A DNA stretch of 64,000 nt from Actinomycetota bacterium (GCA_035640355.1 DASQWI010000016.1:1-64000); one strand, 5' to 3'. Positions 32,343 to 42,261 are shown, counted from the stretch's first letter. Made by a program: numbers and translations. Notes: generated by a model from the letters alone, not told the origin.

Positions 32343-33572
32343 GTGAGCCATGACGTCTTCACGGCATGCGAACATACGTTCGTGCCCGGCGACGCGACGA
32401 TCCTGCACGCTGACGTCGATTCCTTTTATGCATCGGTGGAGCAGCGGGACGACCCGCGTCTGCGCGGACGGCCGGTCATCGTCGGCGGCGGCGTGGTGCT
32501 CGCAGCCAGCTACGAGGCCAAGGCCTACGGCATCCGCACGCCGATGGGCGAAGCGCTCGCCCGCCACCTCTGCCCCCACGCGGTGGTCGTTCGCCCCCGG
32601 ATGGACGCCTACAGCGACGCGAGCAAGGCCCTGTTCGAGGTGTTCTACGACACCACGCCGTTCGTCGAGGGCATCTCCATCGACGAGGCCTTCCTCGACG
32701 TCGGCGGCCTGCGGTGGATTTCGGGCACGCCCACGGAGATCGCGATACGCCTGCGTGAGGATGTCAGGGAGAAGGTGGGCTTACCGATCACCGTTGGCGT
32801 GGCCAGGACGAAGTTCCTCGCCAAGGTGGCCAGCGCCGTCGCCAAGCCCGACGGCCTCCTCGTCGTGCCGCCGAAAGCCGAGCTCGAGTTCCTTCACCCG
32901 CTCCCGGTCGACGCGCTGTGGGGCGTCGGGCCGGTCACCGCGTCGAAGCTCAACGACAAGGGCATCACGATCGTGGAGCAGGTAGCACGACTGGGCGAGG
33001 CGTCACTGGTCCGGATGCTCGGGAGGGCGGCCGGACGCCACCTGCACGCGCTGGCGCACAACCGCGACCCTCGGCCCGTGCAGGTGGGACGTCGCCGTCA
33101 CTCGATGGGGTCGCAGCGCGCGCTCGGGCGCAGGCGAAGGTCGCCGGAGTTGCTTGATGCCGATCTCGTCGCGATCGTCGATCGACTCGGACGAAGGCTT
33201 CGAACGGCGCACCGGGTGTGCAGGACGATCGTTCTCCGGCTGCGGTTCGACGACTTCTCTCGCGCGACGCGATCGCACACGCTGCCGGAGGCGACCGCCG
33301 AGACTCGAGCGATCCTCGTCACCGCGAGAGAACTCCTCGCCGGAGCCATGCCGATGATCAGAGACCAGGGGATCACCCTGATCGGCGTGACGCTCGGCAA
33401 CCTCGACCGTGACGACGCGATCCAGCTCGCGCTGCCGTTCGACCGTGCGCTCGCCCACCCGATCGATACGGCGCTCGACGGCGTTCGCGAGCGGTTCGGT
33501 TCGGGAGCGATCACCCGCGCTGTGCTCCTCGGCAGAGACAGTGGAATGTCGGTGCCACTGCTCCCCGACTGA
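32343..33572 (+). CDS. dinB: DNA polymerase IV (Y-family)
   Basis: A 409-residue Y-family polymerase. Catalytic motifs are ILHADVDSFYASVEQRDDP (metal Asp and steric-gate Phe/Tyr region), SYEAKAYGIRTPM, and SIDEAFLDVGGLR with the SIDE catalytic pair. The thumb helix-hairpin-helix is VDALWGVGPVTASKLNDKGI, and the little finger includes LRTAHRVCRTIVLRLRFDD. The segment QLALPF near residue 365 fits a sliding-clamp-binding motif. The protein copies past damaged bases. GTG 32343 gives an N-terminal extension of about 17 residues before the conserved domain. It lies in the same neighbourhood as the LigD-type genes. Confidence 0.95.
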   Translation: MSHDVFTACEHTFVPGDATILHADVDSFYASVEQRDDPRLRGRPVIVGGGVVLAASYEAKAYGIRTPMGEALARHLCPHAVVVRPRMDAYSDASKALFEVFYDTTPFVEGISIDEAFLDVGGLRWISGTPTEIAIRLREDVREKVGLPITVGVARTKFLAKVASAVAKPDGLLVVPPKAELEFLHPLPVDALWGVGPVTASKLNDKGITIVEQVARLGEASLVRMLGRAAGRHLHALAHNRDPRPVQVGRRRHSMGSQRALGRRRRSPELLDADLVAIVDRLGRRLRTAHRVCRTIVLRLRFDDFSRATRSHTLPEATAETRAILVTARELLAGAMPMIRDQGITLIGVTLGNLDRDDAIQLALPFDRALAHPIDTALDGVRERFGSGAITRAVLLGRDSGMSVPLLPD

Positions 33573-34796
33573 TCACGACGCGTCGGCCGCCAGCTGGTCC
33601 GCGATGTCTCGGAGCGTGGCGATCCACGTGTCGTTCTCCACTCCCCAGTCGCGTCCGAGGCGAACGATGACGGCATCGGCGTCGGGTGCGACGTACACGT
33701 ATTGACCGAAGTTGCCGAGCGCGTAGAACCTATCGAGCCGCTGCATGTCGATCCACCAGAAGTACTGGTAGTGCCCCGCCGGGTCGGTCGTCACGTCGGC
33801 CGCCGTCGCCTCGCGCACCCAGTCCTTCGAGACGACACGAGTGCCGTTCGACTCACCCTCGTGGAGGAACAACCGGCCGAACCGCGCGTAGTCGACCGCG
33901 GTCGCGTTGAGACCACTCTCCATCTTCTCGAAGCCCGACGCGTCCGAATCCAGGCTCCACGTCGCGTCGTACTCCGCTCCCAGGGGGATCCACAACCTGG
34001 TGCTCATGTACTCGGAAACGGACATGCCGGTGGCGCGCTCGATCACCATCCCCAGGAGCAACGTGTTGTAGTTGTTGTACAGCCACTCCTCCCCGGGCGG
34101 ACCGAGGATCTCCGTGTCCTCCAGAGCGAGCGCTCGAAGGTCGACGCCGTAATACGTGTTGATGTCGTCGCCCCACGGCACCGGGAGATCCTGCTCCACG
34201 TAACGAAGTCCCGACGACATCGCCAGGAGATCTCGAAGCCTGATCGACTCGAACCTGCGATCTCGTTCCGCGAGCTCGGGAACGTACTCGGTCACGGGAT
34301 CGGTCACGTCACCAATGAGCCCTTCGTCGATGGCGATGCCGACCAGCGTGGACAGGAACGACTTGGCCACCGAGAACGAGGTGTGCCGACTCTGTCGATC
34401 GGCGCCGTCGAAGTAGCGTTCGTACACCAATCGGTCCTCGTGCAGGATCAGGAACGCGCGCGTACCGGTTCGGCGAAGGAAACCGTCGAAGTCGCGGGAT
34501 GTCGAGTCAGCGGGCGGCTCGAGACCATCGACCTCGGGACCTTCGGCCAACGGGCTGGGATCCTCACCGGCCGGGATCGTCCGCGCGGGGAACCGGTACT
34601 GATCGTCGATGTCCGCCTCCATCCACCACATCGCTCGCGCCATCGTGGACCTGTCGACAGATGCCCAGGCCCAGACCCACATACCGAGCACGAGGGTCAC
34701 GACGACGAGCGCCACGCCCCCGATACGGCGCGGCCATCGACGGCGCCGCGATGACACCGCGGTCGGAGCCTTCCCCGGTCGCTTGGTCTTCGCCAT
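33573..34796 (-). CDS. Membrane-anchored serine hydrolase (beta-lactamase/class C type)
   Basis: A 407-residue protein. A basic N-terminus and one membrane helix (GGVALVVVTLVLGMWVWAW) anchor it outside the cell. The catalytic SxxK is in SFSVAKSFLSTLVG near residue 135, and the YxN motif is YNNYNTLLLG. These match the class C beta-lactamase / D-aminopeptidase fold. The third motif is not certain. It is more likely a peptidase or esterase than a drug-inactivating enzyme. GGGAGGCGAGGGC precedes ATG 34796. Its start lies 14 bp after the DMT transporter stop, so the two are in one operon. Confidence 0.85.
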   Translation of the reverse strand: MAKTKRPGKAPTAVSSRRRRWPRRIGGVALVVVTLVLGMWVWAWASVDRSTMARAMWWMEADIDDQYRFPARTIPAGEDPSPLAEGPEVDGLEPPADSTSRDFDGFLRRTGTRAFLILHEDRLVYERYFDGADRQSRHTSFSVAKSFLSTLVGIAIDEGLIGDVTDPVTEYVPELAERDRRFESIRLRDLLAMSSGLRYVEQDLPVPWGDDINTYYGVDLRALALEDTEILGPPGEEWLYNNYNTLLLGMVIERATGMSVSEYMSTRLWIPLGAEYDATWSLDSDASGFEKMESGLNATAVDYARFGRLFLHEGESNGTRVVSKDWVREATAADVTTDPAGHYQYFWWIDMQRLDRFYALGNFGQYVYVAPDADAVIVRLGRDWGVENDTWIATLRDIADQLAADAS

Positions 34797-34810
34797 GCCC
34801 TCGCCTCCCG

Positions 34811-35752
34811 TCACTCCCGGGGGTCGTGCGCACCAGCTTCGGCTCGGCTCGTGAGGTACGCGCCGGCGAGAACCAGGGCCGTTCCGACGAGCGAGATGAG
34901 TTCGATCACCTCGTCAAGGAAGACGACGCCCAGCGCGATCGCCACGACGGGGATGAGGTATGTGGCGACGGATCCTCGCGTCGCCCCCACCCGACCCACG
35001 AGGGTGGCCATCGCCACGAACGCCCATCCCGTTCCGAAGAAGCCGAGCGCGCCGATCGCCACCGCGCTCGACCATGCGAACTCCGAGTCGGGCAACGAGT
35101 AGAGCGCGGCCGGGGCGAGCACCACGAGCGCGACGAGCTGAGCGCGAAGCAACACGGGAAGCGCTCCGTTCCGCTGTTGCAGCGGCACCGCGATGTTCAG
35201 CGCCACGCCGTAGCACATGACCGCGAGGAGAACGAGCGCCGCGCCGAGCGCGGTGACCTCGGCGTCGCGCGCGGTCGGCCACAGCACGGCCAGCACGCCG
35301 GCAAAGCCGATCGCAACGCCCGCGAGCTGTCGACGACCCGGAGGCTTTCGAAGGAGGAACGCCGCGGTGATCGCGGCGAAGATCGGGACCGCTCCGTTGA
35401 TCATCCCGGCGAGCGACGAGTCGATCCATTGCTGCCCGATCGGGAACAGCAGCAGCGGAGCGCCCATCCACAGCACGCCGAGGAGGGCGATCCTCGGGAG
35501 GTCGGTGCGGTCGACGGGCCGCCGAGCCTTCGGCAGCACGGCGAGCGCCACGGCGCCCACGGCCACACGAGCCCACGCGATCACTCCCGGACCGAAATGA
35601 TCGAGGCCGATCTCGATCAGCAGGAACGACGAGCCCCAGATCGTCGCCGCGGCGGCGAGCAGACCCCACTCCTGCAGCCCGAACGCCTCGTGTCGCGTCC
35701 CGGCGGCGGTCTCGATCAACGCGCGCCGGCGCATCTCCGTTCGCTCAGCCAT
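34811..35752 (-). CDS. EamA/DMT-family transporter
   Basis: A 313-residue membrane protein with about ten helices in two repeats. The first EamA repeat includes ATIWGSSFLLIEIGLDHFGP and ARVAVGAVALAVL; the second includes LLAVMCYGVALNIAVPLQQR and TYLIPVVAIALGVVFLDEVI. The family exports amino acids, nucleosides or other metabolites. The substrate is not predictable. It is the first gene of a unit with the serine hydrolase. Confidence 0.9.
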   Translation of the reverse strand: MAERTEMRRRALIETAAGTRHEAFGLQEWGLLAAAATIWGSSFLLIEIGLDHFGPGVIAWARVAVGAVALAVLPKARRPVDRTDLPRIALLGVLWMGAPLLLFPIGQQWIDSSLAGMINGAVPIFAAITAAFLLRKPPGRRQLAGVAIGFAGVLAVLWPTARDAEVTALGAALVLLAVMCYGVALNIAVPLQQRNGALPVLLRAQLVALVVLAPAALYSLPDSEFAWSSAVAIGALGFFGTGWAFVAMATLVGRVGATRGSVATYLIPVVAIALGVVFLDEVIELISLVGTALVLAGAYLTSRAEAGAHDPRE

Positions 35753-35964
35753 TGAGTTCTGTCCGCATCAACGCTGGCGCACCTCGTCACGTGAGGTCGT
35801 GGTTACGTACGAAGAGACCGCCCTAGCTGGTCTGGTATTCCGAGGCCGAGGAGATCCCGTGATGTCCCCCTGAGATGTACCGGGACAACGTGTCATCGTC
35901 ACGTCCTTGTGGCGCCATCCGTCATAGAGGCGACGTCGGCTGAAAAGGGTGAAAGGAGAGGGCT

Positions 35965-36351
35965 ATGGCCGTACAGCTCACTACCGTCATGATCGGGGTC
36001 GAGAGCCTCGACCGATCCAAGAAGTTCTACGCCGAAGGACTCGGCTGCGAGATCGCGCAGGACTATCCGCACTTCGTGGCGCTGAACCTCGGCGCGGGAT
36101 CGTCCTCGCTCGCGCTCTACCCGCGCGAAGCCGCGGCGCAAGACGCCGGCGTGTCGCCGGAGGGTTCCGGGTTCCGCGGCGTCTCGTTCCACTACATCGT
36201 CGACTCGAAGGACGCCGTGGACGAAGTCATGAAGAAAGCCATCGCGGCCGGCGGTGACATAGTCAAGGAGGCCGGCGCCACGCAGTGGGGGTACTTCGGC
36301 TACTTCGCGGACCCCGACGGCTACCTGTGGAAGGTGGCGACGGGGAACTGA
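35965..36351 (+). CDS. VOC family protein
   Basis: A 128-residue VOC protein. The modules are TTVMIGVESLDRSKKFYAEG and SFHYIVDSKDAVDEVMKKAI; the end GYFGYFADPDGYLWKVA is typical of glyoxalase-like proteins. GAAAGGAGAGG lies upstream of ATG 35965. His and Glu metal positions are unclear. It is followed 41 bp later by the MarR-GNAT gene and its operator, which may read through from this gene. Confidence 0.88.
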   Translation: MAVQLTTVMIGVESLDRSKKFYAEGLGCEIAQDYPHFVALNLGAGSSSLALYPREAAAQDAGVSPEGSGFRGVSFHYIVDSKDAVDEVMKKAIAAGGDIVKEAGATQWGYFGYFADPDGYLWKVATGN

Positions 36352-36367
36352 TCCGACTTGCGCGATG

Positions 36368-36397
36368 TCCATCCTCTGACTAAGGTCAGAGGATGGA
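36368..36397. promoter_or_regulatory. Perfect 13-bp inverted repeat over the MarR-GNAT start codon
   Basis: TCCATCCTCTGAC (36368-36380) and GTCAGAGGATGGA (36385-36397) are exact reverse complements around TAAG. The right arm includes the ATG at 36393-36395. The size fits a MarR dimer site, so autorepression by blocking transcription or translation start is likely (inference). An RNA hairpin hiding the start codon is another possibility. Confidence 0.65.
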
Positions 36398-37280
36398 TGG
36401 CGTGGCAGTTGGACAGGTTCGGCGGTTCAACCGCCTGGTGACCGAACGCGTCGGAGCGCTCGACGACCACTTTCTCTCGCGCGACCGTCCGCTCGGAGAG
36501 GCCCGGGTGCTCTGGGAGATTGGGCCGGATGGCTGCGACGTGCGAGCCCTTCGGTCGCGTCTGGACCTCGACTCCGGCTACCTGAGCCGCCTGCTTCGGT
36601 CTCTCGAGCAGGCCGGTCTCGCCACCGGCGAACCGAATGAGCACGACCGCCGCATAAGGACCGTTCGACTCACGGAAGCGGGCCTCGCCGAGCGAGCCGT
36701 CCTCGACGAACGGAGCGACGCGCTCGCGGAATCGTTCCTCGCTCCGCTCAACGCGGTGCAGCGGGAACGACTCGTGGCAGCGATGGGGGACGTCGAACGC
36801 CTCCTGACGGCGGCGATGATCGACATCCGCCCCACCGACCCCGCCGATCCCGAAGCCCGGTACTGCATGCGCGAGTACTTCGCGGAGCTCGACCGCCGGT
36901 TCGACGTGGGCTTCGACCCCGCGGCGAGCATCTCCGCGGACGACGACGAGCTGCGAACGCCGAGAGGTCTGCTGCTCGTCGCCACCCTCCGAACCGAACC
37001 CATTGGATGCGGCGCTCTGAAATTCCACGACGGAGCGCCGACCGAGCTCAAACGCATGTGGGTCGCTCCGTCCGTCCGCGGACTCGGCGTCGGACGTCGG
37101 CTCCTCTGGGAGCTCGAGCGCGAAGCGGCACGCCACGCCAGTCGCATCGTCCGGCTCGAGACGAACGAGTCGCTCACCGAGGCCATCGCCCTCTACCGCT
37201 CGTCGGGCTACGTCGAGGTACCTCCGTTCAACGAGGAGGCCTACGCGCACCACTGGTTCGAGAAGCGCCTCGGCGGCTAA
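36393..37280 (+). CDS. MarR-type regulator fused to GNAT acetyltransferase
   Basis: A 295-residue two-domain protein. Residues 1-145 are a MarR winged helix (GEARVLWEIGPDGCDVRALR, DLDSGYLSRLLRSLEQAGLA, NEHDRRIRTVRLTEAG with the DxR wing). Residues 145-292 are a GNAT domain with the acetyl-CoA motif KRMWVAPSVRGLGVGRRLL (V/R-x-x-G-x-G/A) and LETNESLTEAIALYRSSGYV. This fusion is a known bacterial architecture. It may sense and acetylate a small molecule. The start codon lies inside a perfect 26-base palindrome, indicating self-control. It converges with the zinc-ribbon cyclase gene, 4 bp apart. Confidence 0.92.
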   Translation: MDGVAVGQVRRFNRLVTERVGALDDHFLSRDRPLGEARVLWEIGPDGCDVRALRSRLDLDSGYLSRLLRSLEQAGLATGEPNEHDRRIRTVRLTEAGLAERAVLDERSDALAESFLAPLNAVQRERLVAAMGDVERLLTAAMIDIRPTDPADPEARYCMREYFAELDRRFDVGFDPAASISADDDELRTPRGLLLVATLRTEPIGCGALKFHDGAPTELKRMWVAPSVRGLGVGRRLLWELEREAARHASRIVRLETNESLTEAIALYRSSGYVEVPPFNEEAYAHHWFEKRLGG

Positions 37281-37284
37281 CCGA

Positions 37285-40242
37285 TCAGGTTTGCGACGTG
37301 GCGACGCCCTCGAGCGAGCGCTCGAGAAACGTCTGCGCCTCGCGTGACCGTCGCCGCCGTTCGGCGGCCTCGTGCTCGTTGCCGCGGCGATCGGACACCT
37401 TGGCCAGCGAACGCCACAGCCACCCGCCGAGCTGACGGTCTCCGAGCTCCTCGGTGATCCGCACGGCCTTCATGAGGTCATCCTCGGCGCCATCGAGATC
37501 ACCGAGCTCGCGGCGGACGTCGCCGCGCTCGGCGATGGCGTCCGCGAGCTCCCACCGCGCACCGAACTCCTCGAAGATCGTGATCCCGCGCTCGATGCAC
37601 GGGAGCGCGTCCCGGAACCTGCCCAGGTCTTCCAGCACCCGACCGCGCTGAACGCACGTGATCCCGATGCTGAACTGGTCGCCGATCTGCTCCGCGAGCG
37701 TCATCGCGTCCATGCTCAGCTTGAGAGCCTCGTCGAGATCGCCTCGGCTATCACGACCGATCGACAGCGAGTTCAACGCCCGAACGCGCGACCACCCGTC
37801 ATCGGGATCCGCGACGTCGAGCGCCCGGAGCCAGATCGCCTCGGCCTCGTCGAAATCCTTCCGGTTCCACGGGACCCAGCCCGCGAACAGCAACGTGCGG
37901 GCGATCGCCCAGGGTTCTCCCATCCGCTCGGCAGCCTGGAGCGAGCGATCCAGGAGCTCCTCCGCCTGATCGAAATCCGCCTCGACGTTGATGGCGATGT
38001 CGCCCAGGAACCGCAGCGCGAGCGCGAGCGTGAACGGATCGTCGAGCTCCGTACCGAGCTCGACCGCACGCCGGCACTTGTCGGTGGAAGCGCGGTACTC
38101 GCCGAGCCAGTAGTGGGCCTCCCCCATCCCAGCCAGGGCACGGGCCTCGCGCACGCCCCATCGTTCCTCCGGTCCGCTCAGCCCGAGCGCGCGCCCGTAG
38201 TAGTCGAGCGCCGAACGGCTCTCCATCCGCCGCCTGGCGCGATCGCCGGCGGAGACCAGCGCGTCTGCCGCCCGCTCAGGCGTGGTCCGGTCGTCGGGAT
38301 ACAGATCAAGCGAGGCGACCGCGGCGAGCTCGAGATGGTCGGCGGCCCACGACGGGTGACCGGTCGAAAGCAACCGGTCGGCGATTGCCTCGTGCAGACG
38401 AACACGCTCCCGTTTGGGAAGGCTCGCGTAGGCCACGTCCTTCACGGTGGTGTGCCGAACCCGCCAGCGCTCGGAGGCGCGTTTGCCTTCCTCGTGAACG
38501 AGGATCTCCGCCTCCTCGAGCGCGGCGATCTCCTCCCGGGTAGCGCCGGGATCCACGACGAGCAGCTCTTCCAGGTCGAACGAGACGAAGAACGCCGACG
38601 CGCGTCGCGCGAGATCGCGGAGCCTCGGTGGCAGCGCGTCGAGGCGCGCCGAGACGGCCGCGTGCACCGTCGGCGGGATGGCCCCTCGATGCGACGGCAG
38701 CCCCGTCGCATCGGGCAGCAGCATGCCCGTCGTCTCGACGATGAAGAACGGATTGCCGTCGGCGCGCTCGGCGATCTGGCTCGCCTCGTCGTCCTCGATG
38801 CGACCACCCGCCGCCTGCTGAACGAGGTCGATCGACTCCTCCATCGTGAGCGGATCGAGCCGGATGGTGACGGCGTTCACGAGGCTCGCTCCCCAGGTCG
38901 ATCGCTTGTCGAGCAGCTCCGGTCGCGCGAGGGCAAGGATCATCACGCGGCGCCTGCCGTCGTTGGGCGTCGTCGCCAGTCGCTCGATCAGATCGAGCAT
39001 CGCCGGCTTGTAGGTGTGCGCGTCCTCGAAAGCGAGCACGTACGTCCGGTCCCGCGCGAGCGCATGAAGCAACGCGATCGTGCCCCCCTGCACCGCCTGA
39101 CCAAACGCCGCCTGTTGACGCTCGGCCGTCCCGAAGAGCAACGACAGTCTCTCGACGGTCGAGTCCGCGTCTGCTCCCTCGAGTGACGATCCGACGAGCT
39201 CGCGCAGCTTCACACGGATCACGTCGGGCGAATCGCTCTCGTCGATGCCGGCCAGATCACCAATGATCGCCGCCGCAGGCGCGAACGTGGCCGTGTCGGA
39301 GAACGCGCGGTCCAGGCCGCGCGCGACGGTCACGTCGTCGGCGAGACCGGCGAGGATCTCGTCGGCGAGGCGGGTCTTGCCGATGCCGGGCTCGCCGACC
39401 ACCGTCACCAGCGACGGACGGCCGGAGCTCGTAACGCGCGACAGGGTCTCGCGGACGATCGTGAGCTCGCTCCCTCTGCCAACGAAGGGGATCGTTCGGC
39501 GTCGCGACCTCATCGAGATCCCTTCGACCGGGAACCCGATCAGGTCGCTGGCGAATCCCTGGGCCGCGATCTCCCGGCGAGGCCCGTAGCTGACCGCGGG
39601 ATCGGTAAGCGCGAACGTCGTCTCGCCGACCAGAACCTCCCCCGGATCGGCGGCGTCCTGCAGGCGCGCGGCGGCATTCACGACCGGTCCGGTCACCAGG
39701 AGCTGCCCGGCGGGCCCGATCCCCATGGCCACCTCGCCGGATGCGATCCCGATGTGAACGTCGATCGGCTGGGGCAGCTCGAGCGACTCGGAGAGCCTTC
39801 CCATCCGGCCCCGGATGGCCAGGCCGGCGCGAACGGCGCGAAGAGCATCGTCCTCGTGCACGGTCGGGAGCCCGAACACTGCCATCACGGCGTCGCCGAT
39901 GAACTTCTCGGGCCTGCCCCGGAGCGCAAGCAGCTCCTCGCTGGCCACGTCGAAGAAGCGTCCGAGCACCTCGCGGGCGCGCTCGGGATCCAGGCGCTGG
40001 GCCAGACCGGTCGAGTCCACCAGGTCGGCGAACACGACCGTGACCATCTTCCGCTCGTCCGTCCCGAGCGATGTCTCGACCGGCGCGCCGCAATTGGCGC
40101 AGAACCGGGCGCGCTCGGAGAGCGGGTCCCCGCAGACGGCGCACATCGGTGGCGCGGCGGATGTCGTCACCCCGGCATCATCTCGCGTCGGGGTGACGGA
40201 CGGCCGAACGTCAGGCGTCGCGGACGAAACTCCCCTCTCCAC
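37285..40242 (-). CDS. Zinc-ribbon / class III cyclase / AAA ATPase / TPR regulatory protein
   Basis: A 985-residue multidomain protein. Near residue 33 a double zinc ribbon reads CAVCGDPLSERARFCANCG. Residues 65-235 are a cyclase (VTVVFADLVDSTGLAQRLDP; KFIGDAVMAVFGLP). Residues 250-560 are an AAA/NACHT-like ATPase with Walker A VGEPGIGKTRLADE, and a Walker B-like YVLAFEDAHTY. The remaining C-terminal half is TPR-like helical repeats (e.g. LRFLGDIAINVEADFDQAEE). Such proteins are common in actinobacteria; the ligand and output are unknown. GTG 40242 is the outermost start; a GTG at about residue 24 is also possible. It starts 36 bp after ftsH on the same strand. Confidence 0.88.
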   Translation of the reverse strand: MERGVSSATPDVRPSVTPTRDDAGVTTSAAPPMCAVCGDPLSERARFCANCGAPVETSLGTDERKMVTVVFADLVDSTGLAQRLDPERAREVLGRFFDVASEELLALRGRPEKFIGDAVMAVFGLPTVHEDDALRAVRAGLAIRGRMGRLSESLELPQPIDVHIGIASGEVAMGIGPAGQLLVTGPVVNAAARLQDAADPGEVLVGETTFALTDPAVSYGPRREIAAQGFASDLIGFPVEGISMRSRRRTIPFVGRGSELTIVRETLSRVTSSGRPSLVTVVGEPGIGKTRLADEILAGLADDVTVARGLDRAFSDTATFAPAAAIIGDLAGIDESDSPDVIRVKLRELVGSSLEGADADSTVERLSLLFGTAERQQAAFGQAVQGGTIALLHALARDRTYVLAFEDAHTYKPAMLDLIERLATTPNDGRRRVMILALARPELLDKRSTWGASLVNAVTIRLDPLTMEESIDLVQQAAGGRIEDDEASQIAERADGNPFFIVETTGMLLPDATGLPSHRGAIPPTVHAAVSARLDALPPRLRDLARRASAFFVSFDLEELLVVDPGATREEIAALEEAEILVHEEGKRASERWRVRHTTVKDVAYASLPKRERVRLHEAIADRLLSTGHPSWAADHLELAAVASLDLYPDDRTTPERAADALVSAGDRARRRMESRSALDYYGRALGLSGPEERWGVREARALAGMGEAHYWLGEYRASTDKCRRAVELGTELDDPFTLALALRFLGDIAINVEADFDQAEELLDRSLQAAERMGEPWAIARTLLFAGWVPWNRKDFDEAEAIWLRALDVADPDDGWSRVRALNSLSIGRDSRGDLDEALKLSMDAMTLAEQIGDQFSIGITCVQRGRVLEDLGRFRDALPCIERGITIFEEFGARWELADAIAERGDVRRELGDLDGAEDDLMKAVRITEELGDRQLGGWLWRSLAKVSDRRGNEHEAAERRRRSREAQTFLERSLEGVATSQT

Positions 40243-40278
40243 GAACAGGAAAACCGCCTCGTCGGAGGGGGAATTCCG

Positions 40279-42180
40279 TCAGGTTCTGCTGGGTGCCTCC
40301 TCCGGAACGACGACGGTCTTGGGGCGCGACGCGGTGCCCCCGACGATGGCCATGATGTCCTCGCCGTCGATCGTCTCCCGCTCGAGCAGCAGGCCGACGA
40401 CTTCGTCGAGCGCCGTGCGGCGCGACCGCAGCAGCTCTGTCGCCCGCTCATCCGCCTCCTTCAACAGGCGCTCGACCTCCGCGTCGATCAGCCGCTGCGT
40501 CTCCTCGGCGTACCCGCGGGAGGAGATCTGTTGCGGCCCCAGGTACTGCGGGCCGTCGTCCGAGTAACCGATCGGTCCGAGACGCGGGCTCATCCCGAAC
40601 TCACGCACCATCCGTATCGCGAGCTGCGTGGCGCCCGCCAGATCGTTCGCGGCGCCGCTCGAGATCTCGCCGAGGGCGAGCTGTTCGGCGGCCCGCCCGC
40701 CGAGCCTGATCGCCAGCGAATCGTGCAGATAGCTTTCGGGGTAGATCCGCCGCTCGTTCTCCGGAAGCTGTTCGGTCACGCCGAGGGCACGTCCCGCCGG
40801 AAGGATGGTCACCTTGGCCACCGGATCGGCGTTCTTCGAGAGCGCCGCGACGACCGCGTGTCCCGCCTCGTGAACGGCGACCGAACGTTTCTCCTCGGGA
40901 AGCAGCGCGTTCGACGCCTCTCGTCGCCCGAGCAGGATGCGATCGCGCGCCTCGGAGAAGTCGTTCTCCGAGATCCGATCGCGTCCGCCTCGCACGGTGA
41001 AGATCGCCGCCTCGTTCACCAGATTCGCCAGGTCCGCGCCCGAGAAGCCCGGCGTGGCCCGGGCCACGGCGTCGAGGTCGACGTCGTTCCCGATGGGCTT
41101 CCCCCGAGAGTGCACCGCTAGGATCGCGGCTCGCTCCTTCTGGTTGGGGAGCGGGATCTCGACGTTTCGATCGAAGCGGCCGGGACGAAGCAGCGCGGGG
41201 TCGAGGATCTCCGGCCGGTTCGTCGCCGCGAGCACCACGATGCCCGTCGAGCGGTCGAAGCCGTCCATCTCCGCGAGGAGCTGATTGAGGGTCTGCTCGC
41301 GCTCGTCGTTCGTGGCGAACCCGGCGCCGCGTCGCTGTCCGATTGCGTCGATCTCGTCGATGAAGATGATCGCCGGGGCACGCTTCTTCGCGTCGGCAAA
41401 CAGGTCACGCACGCGGGAGGCGCCGACGCCGACGAACAGCTCGACGAAGCCCGAACCGGTGATGGCGAAGAACGGCACGCCCGCCTCGCCGGCAACGGCG
41501 CGCGCGAGGAGCGTTTTCCCCGTGCCGGGTGGTCCGACCATGAGGACGCCGCGCGGACCCATCGCGCCGGCTTTCGCGTACCGGTCCGGCTGCTTCAGGA
41601 AGTCGACGACCTCGCTGATCTCCTGCTTGGCGCCCTCGTAGCCCGCGACGTCGCTGAACCTCGTCGACGGCGCCTCGGCGTCGTACACCTTCGCTCGGGA
41701 GCCGAGGATGCCGCCGACGCCGCCCGCGATCTGCCGCTGCGCGCGCCGGCCGATGTACAGGTACACGCCGATCAGCAACAGGAACGGAAGAAAGCTGAAG
41801 ATAACGCCGAGGAGCGTCGTTCCGGGCGTCGCCTCCGCGGTGATCTCCACGTCGTTGGCCTCCAGCTCCTCCGCGAGCCGTTGGTCCTGGATCGCGGTGG
41901 GGATCTGGGTCTCGTAGTTTCCGCCGCCCGACAGCGTGCCGTTGACCGCGCCGTCCGCGTCGATCACCGCCGTGTTCACGTCGCCGTTGCGAACGCGCGA
42001 GAGGAAGTTCGAGTAGCTGAGCTCCGTCGATGTCGGTTCACCCATGCTGGGCAAGAACAAGATGAGGATCGACACGAGGAGTCCGGCCACCAGCAGCCAG
42101 TTCCGCCACGCCGGCGGCGGCGGTGGCGCGGGCGCCCTCGGACGCTCCCGATCTGGTCCGGGCTTGGCCTGTTCGGTCAT
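40279..42180 (-). CDS. ftsH: ATP-dependent zinc metalloprotease FtsH
   Basis: A 633-residue FtsH. Two N-terminal membrane helices ([16 protein letters not shown] and [20 protein letters not shown]) enclose a periplasmic loop. The AAA domain has Walker [14 protein letters not shown] (about residue 217), Walker [16 protein letters not shown], and [23 protein letters not shown]. The zinc site is HEAGH (about 435) with a later Asp in the [10 protein letters not shown] segment. It degrades membrane and regulatory proteins. ATG 42180 follows GGAGG by 7 bases and is preferred over an upstream frame extension to 42255. Confidence 0.97.
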   Translation of the reverse strand: MTEQAKPGPDRERPRAPAPPPPPAWRNWLLVAGLLVSILILFLPSMGEPTSTELSYSNFLSRVRNGDVNTAVIDADGAVNGTLSGGGNYETQIPTAIQDQRLAEELEANDVEITAEATPGTTLLGVIFSFLPFLLLIGVYLYIGRRAQRQIAGGVGGILGSRAKVYDAEAPSTRFSDVAGYEGAKQEISEVVDFLKQPDRYAKAGAMGPRGVLMVGPPGTGKTLLARAVAGEAGVPFFAITGSGFVELFVGVGASRVRDLFADAKKRAPAIIFIDEIDAIGQRRGAGFATNDEREQTLNQLLAEMDGFDRSTGIVVLAATNRPEILDPALLRPGRFDRNVEIPLPNQKERAAILAVHSRGKPIGNDVDLDAVARATPGFSGADLANLVNEAAIFTVRGGRDRISENDFSEARDRILLGRREASNALLPEEKRSVAVHEAGHAVVAALSKNADPVAKVTILPAGRALGVTEQLPENERRIYPESYLHDSLAIRLGGRAAEQLALGEISSGAANDLAGATQLAIRMVREFGMSPRLGPIGYSDDGPQYLGPQQISSRGYAEETQRLIDAEVERLLKEADERATELLRSRRTALDEVVGLLLERETIDGEDIMAIVGGTASRPKTVVVPEEAPSRT

Positions 42181-42261
42181 TCGTGAGCCTCCGTTCGAGT
42201 GCGTTCTGCGGACGGTGCCGCGTCGATACTGAACTGATGTCCTTCGGCGGTCCAATCCCCG

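Noticed and set aside
37372-39186. 604-codon plus-strand frame opposite the zinc-ribbon cyclase
   Set aside because: Shadow of a well-supported multidomain gene.
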